A DNA stretch of 64,000 bases from Streptomyces sp. NBC_00271 (GCF_036178845.1 NZ_CP108070.1:8122001-8186000), one strand, 5' to 3'. Positions 1-9,479 are shown, counted from the first letter of the stretch. Notes: generated by a model from the letters alone, not told the origin. Translations and numbers: made by a program.

Positions 1-640
1 TGATCGAATCCACTCCCATGTCCAGCAGCCGGCGCATGGAACGGCGGGTGTCGGGAGTCCAGACGGAGAGCAGGTGGCCGCCCCGGTGGACGCGGGCGGT
101 GAGGGCGCGGTCGACCAGGCTGAAGCGGTAGTTGAGCCAGCGCGGCCGTACGGCTTCGAGGACGGCCGGGCGCGGCGGTGCGAGGCTCGTCCAGGTCAGC
201 GCGATCTCGGCGGCGGGGTCGGCGGCGCGCACCGCCAGCATGGCCGGGGCGCCCGCGCAGTAGTACACCCGGTCCTGGGCCCCGCACTCACGGATGACCT
301 CGATGATCCGGCGTACGGCCGTGCCGTCGGGCTCTCCCGGCAGATCGACCATGATCCGGCTGTCCTTGGTCACCTCGAGGGCCTCCACGAGCGTCGGTAC
401 CCCGCCGCCCGTGAGCCCGCGCACCTCGTCCGAGGAGAGCGAACTGAGCGGCCGCTCCAGCTCCCACAGCCGTTTCAGTGTCTCGTCGTGCAGCAGCACG
501 GGCACCTCGTCGCGGGTCAGCCGTACGTCGATCTCGACCGCGTCCGCGCCCAGTTGGAGCGCGGAACGCAGCGAGTCGATGGTGTTCTCGCGGACGCGAT
601 AGGGGTCGCCGCGGTGGGCCACGGCAGTCACGGTGCGCAT
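1..640 (-). CDS. Glycerophosphodiester phosphodiesterase, 3' part cut by window edge
   Basis: The enzyme family hydrolyses glycerophosphodiesters to glycerol 3-phosphate and an alcohol. Reading from the ATG at 640, the N-terminus begins MRTVTAVAHRGDPYRVRENT, which contains the HRG...ENT motif of the GDPD TIM barrel, followed by VEIDVRLTRDEVPVLLHD, the conserved metal and acid-base segment (E-x-D ... H-D). About 213 codons are present and the frame is still open at base 1, so the C-terminus lies outside the window. No signal peptide is visible, so a cytoplasmic enzyme is likely. It lies 20 bp downstream of the deaminase gene on the same strand and is probably cotranscribed with it. The family assignment is firm; the exact substrate is not known. 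Confidence 0.9.
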   Translation of the reverse strand, partial: MRTVTAVAHRGDPYRVRENTIDSLRSALQLGADAVEIDVRLTRDEVPVLLHDETLKRLWELERPLSSLSSDEVRGLTGGGVPTLVEALEVTKDSRIMVDLPGEPDGTAVRRIIEVIRECGAQDRVYYCAGAPAMLAVRAADPAAEIALTWTSLAPPRPAVLEAVRPRWLNYRFSLVDRALTARVHRGGHLLSVWTPDTRRSMRRLLDMGVDSI

Positions 641-660
641 GGGCCCATTGTGCTGGTCGC

Positions 661-1722
661 TCAGAGCGTGAGCCACGCCGAGGCGTAGGTGTCGATCTCC
701 TCGGCGAGGCGTGTCTTGCCGGCCGGGTCGAGGAAGGACGCCTCCACCGCGTTCTTGGCGAGCCCGGCGAGGCCGAGTTCGTCGAGGTCGAGGAGACGGG
801 CGGCGACCGCGTACTCGTTGTTGAGGTCGGTGCCGAACATCGGCGGGTCGTCGGAGTTGATCGTGACGAGGACCCCGGCCCGGGTGAACTCCCTTATGGG
901 GTGCTCGTCGAGGGTGCGGACCGCGCGGGTGGCGATGTTGGAGGTCGGGCAGACTTCCAGCGCGATGCGGTGCTCGGCGAGGTGGGCGAGCAGCTTCGGG
1001 TCCTGCGCGGAGCTGGTGCCGTGCCCGATGCGCTCGGCGCGCAGCTCGTTCAGCGCGTCCCAGACGGTCTCCGGCCCGGTCGTCTCACCCGCGTGCGGCA
1101 CCGAGCGCAGCCCGGCCGCGATCGCCTGGTCGAAGTACGGCTTGAACTGCGGTCGCGGTACGCCGATTTCGGGCCCGCCGAGTCCGAAGGAGACCAGACC
1201 CTCAGGACGCAGCCGGTCGTCGGTGGCGAGCCGCAGGGTCTCCTCGGCCGCCTCGAGCCCCGCCTCGCCGGGAATGTCGAAGCACCAGCGCAGGACGACC
1301 CCGAACTCGGCCTCCGCCGCCTTGCGGGCGTCCTCGATGGCGTCCATGAAGGCGCGCTCGTCGATGCCGCGGCGGGTGGAGGACCACGGGGTGATGGTCA
1401 GCTCGGCGTAACGGACCTGCTGCCGGGCCATGTCCCGGGCGACCTCGTACGTCAGCAGCCGTACGTCCTCGGGGGTGCGGATCAGGTCGACGACGGACAG
1501 GTAGACCTGGATGAAGTGGGCGAAGTCGGTGAACGTGAAGTAGTCCGCGAGGGCCTCGGGGTCCGTCGGCACCTGGGAGTCGGGGTGGCGGGCGGCGAGG
1601 GTGGAGACGATGCGGGGGGAGGCGGATCCGACGTGGTGCACGTGCAGTTCGGCCTTGGGCAGTCCGGCGATGAAGGCGTGCAGGTCGCGGACGCCCTCGC
1701 GGGTGCTGAGCTGGTCGGTCAA
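661..1722 (-). CDS. 6-aminodeoxyfutalosine deaminase (adenosine deaminase family, COG1816)
   Basis: A 353-residue metal-dependent deaminase of the adenosine deaminase fold. The first metal motif reads HVHHVGS (residues ~27-33) instead of the HxHLDG of true adenosine deaminases; downstream are PHAGE (with the catalytic Glu), RIGHG and the INSDDPPMF metal-Asp motif. Actinobacterial COG1816 members of this type are known to deaminate 6-aminodeoxyfutalosine in the futalosine route to menaquinone, which Streptomyces use, and were earlier misnamed adenosine deaminases; I prefer that function here. The start is a TTG at 1722, chosen because GGGGAGGAA lies five bases upstream and no nearer start has a ribosome binding site. 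It probably leads an operon with the phosphodiesterase. Alternative: a genuine adenosine deaminase. Confidence 0.85.
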   Translation of the reverse strand: MTDQLSTREGVRDLHAFIAGLPKAELHVHHVGSASPRIVSTLAARHPDSQVPTDPEALADYFTFTDFAHFIQVYLSVVDLIRTPEDVRLLTYEVARDMARQQVRYAELTITPWSSTRRGIDERAFMDAIEDARKAAEAEFGVVLRWCFDIPGEAGLEAAEETLRLATDDRLRPEGLVSFGLGGPEIGVPRPQFKPYFDQAIAAGLRSVPHAGETTGPETVWDALNELRAERIGHGTSSAQDPKLLAHLAEHRIALEVCPTSNIATRAVRTLDEHPIREFTRAGVLVTINSDDPPMFGTDLNNEYAVAARLLDLDELGLAGLAKNAVEASFLDPAGKTRLAEEIDTYASAWLTL

Positions 1723-1877
1723 GGATTCCTCCCCGGAACGGCGCCCCCGGACCGTGGTCGGGGGACGCGGGTGATCGGCTGATCGGTGATTCGGGGATCA
1801 TCGTAGGCCGCCCCTCACGGGGTGAAGCCCCGGGCCGTAGCATGACGGCAGGTACGACAGAGGAGGGGACCTCACGC

Positions 1878-2765
1878 ATGTCCGACGACGCGCAGGCGCC
1901 ACAGGTGCCGCAGGACGCCGCCGCGACCCCGTGGGCATCCCCGGACCAGCCGGCTCCGCCGCCGACCCAGATCGACGTGCCGTTGGCCGCCGGTTCCGAG
2001 GACGCGATACCCGGCGGGAACCCCCAGCCGGGTTCCCCGCCCGGCGGCCCCCTGGACAACGGTGCCGCCGGACCGCGACCCGAGCCGAACCCCTGGGCCC
2101 CGCCCGCGGACCAGGCACCCTCCCCCGCGCCCGGTGCCCCCACACCCCCCTCGGTGCACAACCAGCCGACGGTCGTCGCCCTCCCCGGAACGGGCACGCC
2201 CGGCCACCCCCAGCCCCACCCCCAGTCCCCGCCCCAGTCCTGGGACAACCCCTTCGCGTCTCCCGCCGCCGCACCCTCGCCCCACCCCCGGCCCGCCCCC
2301 GGAGAGCCGGTTCCCCCGCCGCCCATCGCTCCCGAGGGCCCCGGCCAGGCCCCGTACGGCTACGGATACGGCTACCCGACCTACCCCACGCCGGGACCCG
2401 GCTACCCGGGCGCCCCCGGCTACGGCTGGCCGATGATGCCCCCGGCGCCGAGCAACGGCATGGGCACCGCCGGGCTGGTGCTCGGCATCATCTCGGCCGT
2501 CGTGTTCTGTCTGTGGCCGGTCGCGATCATCCTGGGGATCCTCGCGGTGACCTTCGGCGTGCTGGGGCGACGCAGGGCGCGCCGCGGCGAGGCGAACAAC
2601 CCCGGTCAGGCGCTGGCCGGGATCATCTGCGGAGCGGTCGGCATCGCGCTCGGCATCGCGATGATCGTGGTCTTCTTCGTCCTCCCGGACGACAGCGGCG
2701 ACAGCGACCCGTTCAGCGGAGACGACGGCTACTCCACTTCACTCGTCGTGCCGCACCTCGGCTAG
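1878..2765 (+). CDS. Proline-rich DUF4190 membrane protein
   Basis: A 295-residue protein of unknown function. The first ~190 residues are low-complexity Pro/Ala/Gly sequence ending in Gly-Tyr repeats (YGYGYGYPTY). The C-terminal ~100 residues hold two hydrophobic segments (GLVLGIISAVVFCLWPVAII and IICGAVGIALGIAMIVVFF) separated by a basic loop GRRRARRGEANNPGQALAG, the layout of DUF4190 proteins. It is therefore probably an inner-membrane protein with a long disordered cytoplasmic tail. The ATG at 1878 was chosen over the in-frame ATG at 1842 because AGGAGGGG sits about nine bases before it. It is convergent with the NADAR gene, 24 bp apart, with no obvious terminator hairpin in the gap. Confidence 0.8.
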   Translation: MSDDAQAPQVPQDAAATPWASPDQPAPPPTQIDVPLAAGSEDAIPGGNPQPGSPPGGPLDNGAAGPRPEPNPWAPPADQAPSPAPGAPTPPSVHNQPTVVALPGTGTPGHPQPHPQSPPQSWDNPFASPAAAPSPHPRPAPGEPVPPPPIAPEGPGQAPYGYGYGYPTYPTPGPGYPGAPGYGWPMMPPAPSNGMGTAGLVLGIISAVVFCLWPVAIILGILAVTFGVLGRRRARRGEANNPGQALAGIICGAVGIALGIAMIVVFFVLPDDSGDSDPFSGDDGYSTSLVVPHLG

Positions 2766-2789
2766 GTCCCAACCGCTCCCGCGCCTGAA

Positions 2790-3359
2790 CTACCTGAACT
2801 GGTCGTCCCCCAGGAGCCGCTCCCGCGCCTCCATCAAGGCGAATCCCAGCAGGTTCGGCCCCCGCCACCGCTCGGGATCCGCCGCCCGCTCGTCGTCCGC
2901 CGCGAGTCCTATGCCCCAGACCCGGTCCATGGGGCTGGCCTCGACCAGCACCCGCGTGCCCGTGCCCAGCAGGAACGCGCGCAGCTCGGGATGGGCCGCG
3001 AACTTGTGCACGCTGCCCTCGACGACGATCCCGAAGCGCTCGCGCTCCCAGGTCGCCTCGTCGAAGCCGCTCACGAGCCGTCCCACCTTCTTGGCGAGCG
3101 CGGGGCTGGACGCCTCGATCGCGCGCCGCTGCGCTTCCGCGTCACCGAAGAGCCGTGCCTTGCCCGCCATCATCCAGTGCTCAGCCGTCGCGTAAGTGAC
3201 ACCGTCCACCACGAACGGTGACGGCCACCACTGGCTCAGGCAGCTCGCACTCACCTGACCGTCCGGTCGCGGGCGGTGCCCCCAGAAGTGCAGGTACTTG
3301 ACCCTCGCCCCCGAGCGGACCGCGCTGACCAGCGCTTCCCAAGAATCGATCTTCGCCAT
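2790..3359 (-). CDS. NADAR / YbiA-family protein
   Basis: A 189-residue protein with the NADAR fold: FWGHRP near the N-terminus, CLSQWWPSPF, the TAEHWMMAGKA segment and the C-terminal WRGPNLLGFALMEARE. Family members cleave the N-glycosidic bond of reactive ADP-ribose- or riboflavin-intermediate-like substrates; YbiA/RibX types remove damaged early riboflavin intermediates. Which substrate applies here cannot be read from sequence. The start at 3359 (MAKIDSWEAL) is chosen because it matches where family members usually begin; an in-frame ATG at 3389 would add ten residues and neither has a strong ribosome binding site. It is convergent with the DUF4190 gene and divergent from the polyamine operon. 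Confidence 0.8.
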   Translation of the reverse strand: MAKIDSWEALVSAVRSGARVKYLHFWGHRPRPDGQVSASCLSQWWPSPFVVDGVTYATAEHWMMAGKARLFGDAEAQRRAIEASSPALAKKVGRLVSGFDEATWERERFGIVVEGSVHKFAAHPELRAFLLGTGTRVLVEASPMDRVWGIGLAADDERAADPERWRGPNLLGFALMEARERLLGDDQFR

Positions 3360-3567
3360 GCACGCCACTGTGGCACGCACCACTGACATTCCGTCCCGCC
3401 TTTTCCATGGGGACTCGACACCTGGTCGACAGATTCCGTCGCGTAACCAAAAGGCAACAACGGAATCACTTGTTGGAGTCCCTTAGCTCTGTCAGGATCG
3501 GCACTCAAATCGGGCTGGAGCTACGCCCACCCCTGCGGCAGCGGGGAGAACGGCGGAGGAGAGCGAC

Positions 3568-5091
3568 ATGCACAATCCGGGCCATCGCTTCCAGGCGCAG
3601 GACCGCTTCGCGGACGGCGCGCAGTACATCGCGGGCCGGCTGGCCAAGGGCACCTCGGGCCGTATGCACGCGGTCGTCGACCCCGCCACCGGCGAGGAGG
3701 TCTACACGTACGAGCTGGCGAGCACCGTCGACGTGGACGCGGCCGTCGCCGCCGCCCGGGAGGCGTTCCCCGGCTGGGCGGGCGCCACCCCCGGCGAGCG
3801 CTCCGACGCCCTGCACCGCTTCGCCGCCGTACTCGCCGACCGCGCCGAGGAGTTCGCCCGGGCGGAGTCGCTCCAGTGCGGAAAGCCCCTCAAGCTGACC
3901 CGCGAGTTCGACGTGCCCGGCACCATCGACAACATCGCCTTCTTCGCGGGCGCGGCCCGGCATCTGCAAGGGCAGTCCGCGGGCGAGTACTCCGGCGACC
4001 ACACCTCGTACGTACGCCGCGAGCCCATCGGTGTCGTCGGCTCCATCGCGCCCTGGAACTACCCCCTCCAGATGGCCGCCTGGAAGATCCTCCCGGCGAT
4101 CGCCGCGGGCAACACGATCGTGCTGAAGCCCGCCGAGCTGACCCCGCTGACCTCGCTCCTGTTCGCCGAGGCCGCCACCGCGGCGGGCATCCCGGACGGC
4201 GTGATCAACATCGTGACCGGGGCCGGCCGGGACGCCGGCGAGCACCTCGTCGGCCACCCCGACGTGGCGATGACCTCCTTCACCGGGTCCACCGCGGTCG
4301 GCAAGCGCGTCGCCGAGATCGCCACCTCGACCGTCAAGCGGCTCCATCTGGAGCTGGGCGGCAAGGCCCCCTTCGTGGTCTTCGACGACGCGGACCTGGA
4401 CGCGGCCGTGAACGGCGCGGTCGCGGGCTCGCTCATCAACAGCGGGCAGGACTGCACGGCCGCCACGCGCGCGTACGTACAAAGGCCCCTCTACGAAGAG
4501 TTCGTGTCCAGGACGGCCGCCCTGATGGCGAGCGTCCGCCTCGGCGACCCGTTCGCGTCCGGCACCGACCTCGGCCCGCTGATCTCGCACGCCCAGCGCG
4601 ACCGCGTGGCCGGATTCGTCGACCGGGCCCGCGGCTACGCGCGCGTGGTGACCGGCGGAGAGATCCCCGAAGGGCTCAAGGAGGGCGCCTTCTACCGGCC
4701 CACGCTCGTCGCCGACGCTCCTCAGGACAGCGAGATCGTGCAGTCCGAGATCTTCGGTCCCGTCCTGGTGGTGCTCCCCTTCGACAGCGACGACGAGGGA
4801 ATCCGGCTCGCCAACGACACTCCGTACGGTCTCGCAGCCTCCGCGTGGAGCCGGGACGTGTACCGGGCCAACCGCGCGACCCGCGAGATCAAGGCGGGCT
4901 GCGTGTGGGTCAACGACCACATTCCGATCATCAGCGAGATGCCGCACGGCGGCTACAAGGCGTCCGGCTTCGGCAAGGACATGTCGGCGTACTCGTTCGA
5001 GGAGTACACCCAGATCAAGCACGTCATGTTCGACAACACCGCGGTCGCCAGGAAGGACTGGCACCGCACGATCTTCGGGGACCGGCCCTAG
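3568..5091 (+). CDS. Gamma-aminobutyraldehyde dehydrogenase-like aldehyde dehydrogenase
   Basis: A 507-residue NAD(P)-dependent aldehyde dehydrogenase. It shows the cofactor region APWNYPLQMAAWKILPAIAAGNTIVLKPAE, the general-base Glu in LELGGKAPFVVFDDADLD and the nucleophilic Cys in NSGQDCTAATR. Closest in style to PatD/PuuC enzymes, which oxidise 4-aminobutyraldehyde to GABA after oxidative deamination of putrescine. That role is an inference supported by the polyamine ABC transporter and amine oxidase that follow on the same strand. A strong ribosome binding site GGAGGAGA precedes the ATG. It heads the apparent operon 3568-10970; the largest gap within it is about 160 bp. Confidence 0.87.
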   Translation: MHNPGHRFQAQDRFADGAQYIAGRLAKGTSGRMHAVVDPATGEEVYTYELASTVDVDAAVAAAREAFPGWAGATPGERSDALHRFAAVLADRAEEFARAESLQCGKPLKLTREFDVPGTIDNIAFFAGAARHLQGQSAGEYSGDHTSYVRREPIGVVGSIAPWNYPLQMAAWKILPAIAAGNTIVLKPAELTPLTSLLFAEAATAAGIPDGVINIVTGAGRDAGEHLVGHPDVAMTSFTGSTAVGKRVAEIATSTVKRLHLELGGKAPFVVFDDADLDAAVNGAVAGSLINSGQDCTAATRAYVQRPLYEEFVSRTAALMASVRLGDPFASGTDLGPLISHAQRDRVAGFVDRARGYARVVTGGEIPEGLKEGAFYRPTLVADAPQDSEIVQSEIFGPVLVVLPFDSDDEGIRLANDTPYGLAASAWSRDVYRANRATREIKAGCVWVNDHIPIISEMPHGGYKASGFGKDMSAYSFEEYTQIKHVMFDNTAVARKDWHRTIFGDRP

Positions 5092-5192
5092 TCGATCCGG
5101 AGTCGGCCGCGCGCCGGCTTTCCGACTATCGCCGAGTGGCAGACCAGGCCGCCAGACCACGGCCGCGACCCTTCCGAAAGGGCACCACGAGC

Positions 5193-6440
5193 ATGGAGCA
5201 GTACGAGCCCGACCGCCTCTCCCCGGCCCAAGTGGCCGCCATGCGGCGCAGTTTCAGGAATGGCAGGGCCGCGCTCAGCCGCCGCTCGCTGCTGCGCGCC
5301 TCCGCGGGCGGCGCGCTCGCCGTCGGCGGGCTCGGCGCGCTGAGCGGCTGCGGGATCCCGGCCGCGGGCAAGACCCAGGGCGGCGTGTCCGCCGAGGACC
5401 ACTCGGCCAAGGAGAAGACGATCAACTTCTCCAACTGGACCGAGTACATGGACGTCGACGACAGCGGGAAGCACCACCCGACGCTCGACGCGTTCACCAA
5501 GCGCACCGGCATCTCGGTCAAGTACACCGAGGACATCAACGACAACGTCGAGTTCTTCGGCAAGATCAAGCCGCAGCTCGCCGCGGGCCAGGACACCGGG
5601 CGCGACCTGATCGTGGTCACCGACTGGCTGGCCGCCCGGCTGATCCGCTTCGGCTGGGTGCAGAAGCTGAACGCCTCCAACCTGCCGCACGCGTACGCCA
5701 ACCTGTCCGCCCAGTTCCGCAGCCCCGACTGGGACCCGGGACGCGCCTACTCCTACCCCTGGCAGGGCATTTCGACCGTCATCGCATACAACAAGAAGGC
5801 GTTGAACGGCATCGAGGTGAAGTCGGTCTCCGACCTGCTCGACAACCCCAAGCTCAAGGGGCGCGTCGGCTTCCTCTCGGAGATGCGCGACAGCATGGGC
5901 ATGACGCTGCTCGACATGGGCAAGGACCCCGCGAAGTTCACCGACGACGACTTCGACGCGGCGATCGCCCGACTCCAGAAGGCCGTCGACAAGGGCCAGA
6001 TACGCCGCTTCACCGGCAACGACTACACGTCCGACCTCACCAAGGGCGACCTCGCGGCCTGTGTCGCCTGGGCGGGCGACGTCGTCCAGCTCAAGGCGGA
6101 CAGCCCGGACGTGGACTTCATCATCCCGGACAGCGGCTATCTGACGTCCACGGACAACATGCTGATCCCCAACAAGGCCCGTCACAAGACGAACGCCGAA
6201 CGGCTCATGGACTACTACTACGAGCCCGGTCCGGCCGCACAGCTCGCCGCGTACATCAACTACGTCTGTCCCGTCGACGGGGTCAAGGACGAGCTTGCGA
6301 AGATCGACAAGGCGGCGGCGGACAACCCGCTGATCATCCCCGACAAGGCCATGGCCGCGAAGTCCCACGCCTTCCGCTCCCTGACGCAGAAGGAAGAGAC
6401 GGCCTACGAAGAGAAGTTCGCCAAGCTCACCGGGGCGTGA
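5193..6440 (+). CDS. Polyamine ABC transporter substrate-binding lipoprotein (PotD-type)
   Basis: A 415-residue extracellular solute-binding protein. The N-terminus has a twin-arginine signal (SRRSLLRA, Arg30-Arg31) leading into a lipobox LSGC with Cys53, so it is predicted to be exported folded by Tat and lipid-anchored. The mature part begins FSNWTEYMDVDD, typical of spermidine/putrescine-binding PotD/PotF proteins (INxxNWxxY-like start), and contains YSYPWQGISTVIAYNKKAL and AAYINYVCPVDG. It would capture polyamines outside the membrane and hand them to the two permeases that follow. The ATG at 5193 was chosen because the open frame upstream overlaps the aldehyde dehydrogenase; a weak GAAAGGG site precedes it. 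Confidence 0.88.
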   Translation: MEQYEPDRLSPAQVAAMRRSFRNGRAALSRRSLLRASAGGALAVGGLGALSGCGIPAAGKTQGGVSAEDHSAKEKTINFSNWTEYMDVDDSGKHHPTLDAFTKRTGISVKYTEDINDNVEFFGKIKPQLAAGQDTGRDLIVVTDWLAARLIRFGWVQKLNASNLPHAYANLSAQFRSPDWDPGRAYSYPWQGISTVIAYNKKALNGIEVKSVSDLLDNPKLKGRVGFLSEMRDSMGMTLLDMGKDPAKFTDDDFDAAIARLQKAVDKGQIRRFTGNDYTSDLTKGDLAACVAWAGDVVQLKADSPDVDFIIPDSGYLTSTDNMLIPNKARHKTNAERLMDYYYEPGPAAQLAAYINYVCPVDGVKDELAKIDKAAADNPLIIPDKAMAAKSHAFRSLTQKEETAYEEKFAKLTGA

Positions 6441-6603
6441 CGCCTCCGGCGGCTGAGCGGTGGCGGTGGTCCGGCCGGGCCGCCCGGGCGGTTGCCCGGG
6501 GCCCGAGGAGACCCGCGCCGGCTCCGCCGCGCGGCCCCGACCGGCGCAGCGACCGCAGTCCGCCCCGGACACCCCTACGACCCCGACATCCAGGGACCAC
6601 ACC

Positions 6604-7755
6604 ATGACGACAGACAACGGCGGCGACGTCCGCCTCTCCGGGATCAGCAAGACGTACGGCTCCTTCACGGCCGTCCACCCGCTCGACCTGACCGTCCCCG
6701 AAGGCTCCTTCTTCGCCCTTCTCGGGGCGTCGGGCTGCGGCAAGACCACCACCCTGCGGATGATCGCGGGTCTGGAGGAACCTTCCTCCGGCACCGTCTT
6801 CCTCGGCGACCAGGAAGTGACCCACCTGCCCCCGTACAAGCGGCCGGTGAACACCGTCTTCCAGTCCTACGCCCTCTTCCCGCACCTCGACATCTTCGAG
6901 AACGTCGCCTTCGGTCTGCGCCGGCGCGGCATCAAGTCGGTGAAGAAGCAGGTCGAGGACATGCTGGAGCTCGTCCAGCTCGGTGAGCAGGCCCGCAAGA
7001 AGCCGCACCAGCTCTCCGGCGGTCAGCAGCAGCGCGTCGCCGTGGCCCGCGCCCTGATCAACCACCCCAAGGTGCTGCTCCTCGACGAGCCGCTCGGCGC
7101 CCTCGACCTCAAGCTGCGCCGCCAGATGCAGCTGGAGCTCAAGCGCATCCAGACCGAGGTCGGCATCACCTTCGTGCACGTCACGCACGACCAGGAGGAG
7201 GCCATGACGATGGCCGACACGGTCGCCGTGATGAACGCGGGCCGCGTCGAGCAACTCGGCGCCCCCGCCGACCTCTACGAGAACCCGCAGACCACGTTCG
7301 TCGCCAACTTCCTCGGCACCTCGAACCTCATCGAGGCCGCCGTCGACGGCAAGGACGGCGACGACATCGTCCTGGCGGCGGGCGGCGGCAGGCTGGTGCT
7401 GCCGCAGGCGCGATGTTCGGCGCCCACGACGACCGGCGGCAAGGTCCTGGTCGGAGTCCGCCCCGAGAAGATATCGCTCACGCACGTCGACGACGCGGAC
7501 GAGATACCCGACGGGCGCAACCGGATCACCGGCAGGATCGCCGACTCCAGCTTCATCGGCGTCTCCACGCAGTACGTCATCGACAGCGCCGTCTGCCCCG
7601 AGTTCGAGGTCTACTCCCAGAACATCGACCGCGACGCCCGGCTCACCCCTGGCGCCGAGGTGGTCCTGCACTGGAGCCCGGCGCACACCTTCGGCCTCGA
7701 CGCGGCGCAGGACATCGACGCCGGCGTGGAAACGGTCGAGGAGGAAGCCGCCTGA
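6604..7755 (+). CDS. Polyamine ABC transporter ATPase (PotA-type)
   Basis: A 383-residue ABC ATPase that powers the importer. Walker A is GASGCGKTT (residues 41-49), the signature LSGGQQQR and Walker B VLLLDEPLGALD follow, and the switch His lies in HVTHDQEEA. The C-terminal ~120 residues are a TOBE-type regulatory domain (VGVRPEKI), as in PotA/CysA/MalK-like subunits. The in-frame extension upstream to 6460 is low-complexity and lacks a ribosome binding site, so the ATG at 6604 (MTTDNGGDV) is used. Its stop overlaps the start of the next permease by one base (TGATG), indicating translational coupling. Confidence 0.92.
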   Translation: MTTDNGGDVRLSGISKTYGSFTAVHPLDLTVPEGSFFALLGASGCGKTTTLRMIAGLEEPSSGTVFLGDQEVTHLPPYKRPVNTVFQSYALFPHLDIFENVAFGLRRRGIKSVKKQVEDMLELVQLGEQARKKPHQLSGGQQQRVAVARALINHPKVLLLDEPLGALDLKLRRQMQLELKRIQTEVGITFVHVTHDQEEAMTMADTVAVMNAGRVEQLGAPADLYENPQTTFVANFLGTSNLIEAAVDGKDGDDIVLAAGGGRLVLPQARCSAPTTTGGKVLVGVRPEKISLTHVDDADEIPDGRNRITGRIADSSFIGVSTQYVIDSAVCPEFEVYSQNIDRDARLTPGAEVVLHWSPAHTFGLDAAQDIDAGVETVEEEAA

Positions 7756-8678
7756 TGGCCAGCGTCACCGAGGCGCCACTCCTCGCGCCGCAGCCCGACA
7801 AGAAGCCGCCCCGCAAGCGCGGCCGCCTCGTCCCGTACTGGCTGCTCCTGCCCGGCATCCTCTGGCTGCTGATCTTCTTCGCGCTGCCGATGGTCTACCA
7901 GGTCTCCACGTCCGTGCAGACGGGCTCCCTGGAGGAGGGCTTCAAGGTCACCTGGCACTTCCAGACGTACTGGAACGCGCTGGCCGACTACTGGCCCCAG
8001 TTCCTGCGCTCGGTGCTGTACGCGGGCGCCGCGACGATCCTGTGCCTGGTGCTCGGCTACCCGCTGGCGTATCTGATCGCCTTCCGCGCGGGCCGCTGGC
8101 GCAATGTCGTGCTGATCCTGGTCATCGCGCCGTTCTTCACGAGCTTCCTGATCCGCACGCTCGCCTGGAAGACGATCCTCGCGGACGGCGGCCCGGTCGT
8201 CGGCGCCCTCAACACCCTGCACGTCCTGGACGTCACCAACTGGCTCGGCTTCACCTCCGGCGACCGCGTCCTGGCCACACCACTGGCGGTGGTCTGCGGC
8301 CTCACGTACAACTTCCTGCCCTTCATGATCCTGCCGCTCTACACCTCGCTGGAGCGCATCGACGGACGCCTCCACGAGGCGGCGGGCGACCTGTACGCGA
8401 AGCCGTTCACGACCTTCCGCAAGGTCACCTTCCCGCTGTCGATGCCCGGCGTGGTCTCCGGCACGCTGCTGACCTTCATCCCGGCCAGCGGTGACTACGT
8501 GAACGCCGACCTGCTCGGCTCCACGGACACCCGGATGGTCGGCAACGTCATCCAGACGCAGTTCCTGCGGATCCTCGACTATCCGACGGCCGCCGCGCTC
8601 TCGTTCATCCTCATGGCCGCGATCCTCATCATGGTCACCCTCTACATCCGCAAGTCCGGGACGGAGGATCTGGTCTAA
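7755..8678 (+). CDS. Polyamine ABC transporter permease (PotB-type)
   Basis: A 307-residue inner-membrane permease. After a basic cytoplasmic start (PDKKPPRKRGRLVPYW) there are about six hydrophobic segments, and the EAA loop that docks the ATPase is HEAAGDLYAKPFTTFRKVTFPLSMPG near residue 205-230. Position and sequence fit the PotB/PotH subunit. The ATG at 7755 shares its first base with the stop of the ATPase gene, and the stop is directly followed by the ATG of the second permease. Confidence 0.9.
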   Translation: MASVTEAPLLAPQPDKKPPRKRGRLVPYWLLLPGILWLLIFFALPMVYQVSTSVQTGSLEEGFKVTWHFQTYWNALADYWPQFLRSVLYAGAATILCLVLGYPLAYLIAFRAGRWRNVVLILVIAPFFTSFLIRTLAWKTILADGGPVVGALNTLHVLDVTNWLGFTSGDRVLATPLAVVCGLTYNFLPFMILPLYTSLERIDGRLHEAAGDLYAKPFTTFRKVTFPLSMPGVVSGTLLTFIPASGDYVNADLLGSTDTRMVGNVIQTQFLRILDYPTAAALSFILMAAILIMVTLYIRKSGTEDLV

Positions 8679-9479
8679 ATGGCCTTCGTACGCTGGTTCA
8701 AGCGGAATCTCGTCGTCATCGGGGGACTGCTGACGCTGGGATATCTGCTGCTGCCCAATGTCATCGTCACGGTGTTCTCCTTCAACAAACCGAAGGGGCG
8801 CTTCAACTACGAGTGGCAGCAGTTCTCCCTCGACGCCTGGCGCGATCCGTGCGGGGTCGCCGACATGTGCGGCTCGCTCTCGATCAGCCTCCAGATCGCC
8901 GTCTGGGCGACGATCGGGGCCACGATCCTCGGCACGATGATCGCCTTCGCCCTCGTCCGCTACCGCTTCCGGGCGCGCGGCGCGGTGAACTCGCTGATCT
9001 TCCTGCCGATGGCGATGCCCGAGGTCGTCATGGCCGCCTCGCTGCTCACCCTGTTCCTCAACCTGGGTGCTCAGTTGGGTTTCTGGACGATCCTGATCGC
9101 CCACATCATGTTCTGCCTCAGCTTCGTCGTGACGGCCGTCAAGGCGCGGGTGATGTCGATGGACCCGCGCCTGGAGCAGGCGGCTCAGGACCTCTACGCC
9201 GGTCCGGTGCAGACGTTCCTGCGCGTCACGCTGCCCATCGCGGCCCCCGGTATCGCGGCGGGCGCGCTGCTCGCCTTCGCGCTCTCCTTCGACGACTTCA
9301 TCATCACCAACTTCAACGCGGGTTCGACCGTCACCTTCCCCATGTTCGTGTGGGGTTCGGCGCAGCGCGGAACGCCCGTTCAGATCAATGTCATCGGTAC
9401 GGCCATGTTCATCGTCGCCGTACTGTTCGTCCTGGCCGGAATGGTCGTCAGCAACCGCCGCAACAAGCAAAAGGCATAG
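8679..9479 (+). CDS. Polyamine ABC transporter permease (PotC-type)
   Basis: A 266-residue permease, the partner of the preceding one. It has about six membrane segments, a cytoplasmic ATPase-docking loop EQAAQDLYAGPVQTFLRVTLP, and ends in FVLAGMVVSNRRNKQKA. The ATG follows the previous stop without a gap. Together with the lipoprotein and ATPase it gives a complete polyamine-type importer. A short 72-bp spacer separates it from the amine oxidase. Confidence 0.9.
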   Translation: MAFVRWFKRNLVVIGGLLTLGYLLLPNVIVTVFSFNKPKGRFNYEWQQFSLDAWRDPCGVADMCGSLSISLQIAVWATIGATILGTMIAFALVRYRFRARGAVNSLIFLPMAMPEVVMAASLLTLFLNLGAQLGFWTILIAHIMFCLSFVVTAVKARVMSMDPRLEQAAQDLYAGPVQTFLRVTLPIAAPGIAAGALLAFALSFDDFIITNFNAGSTVTFPMFVWGSAQRGTPVQINVIGTAMFIVAVLFVLAGMVVSNRRNKQKA

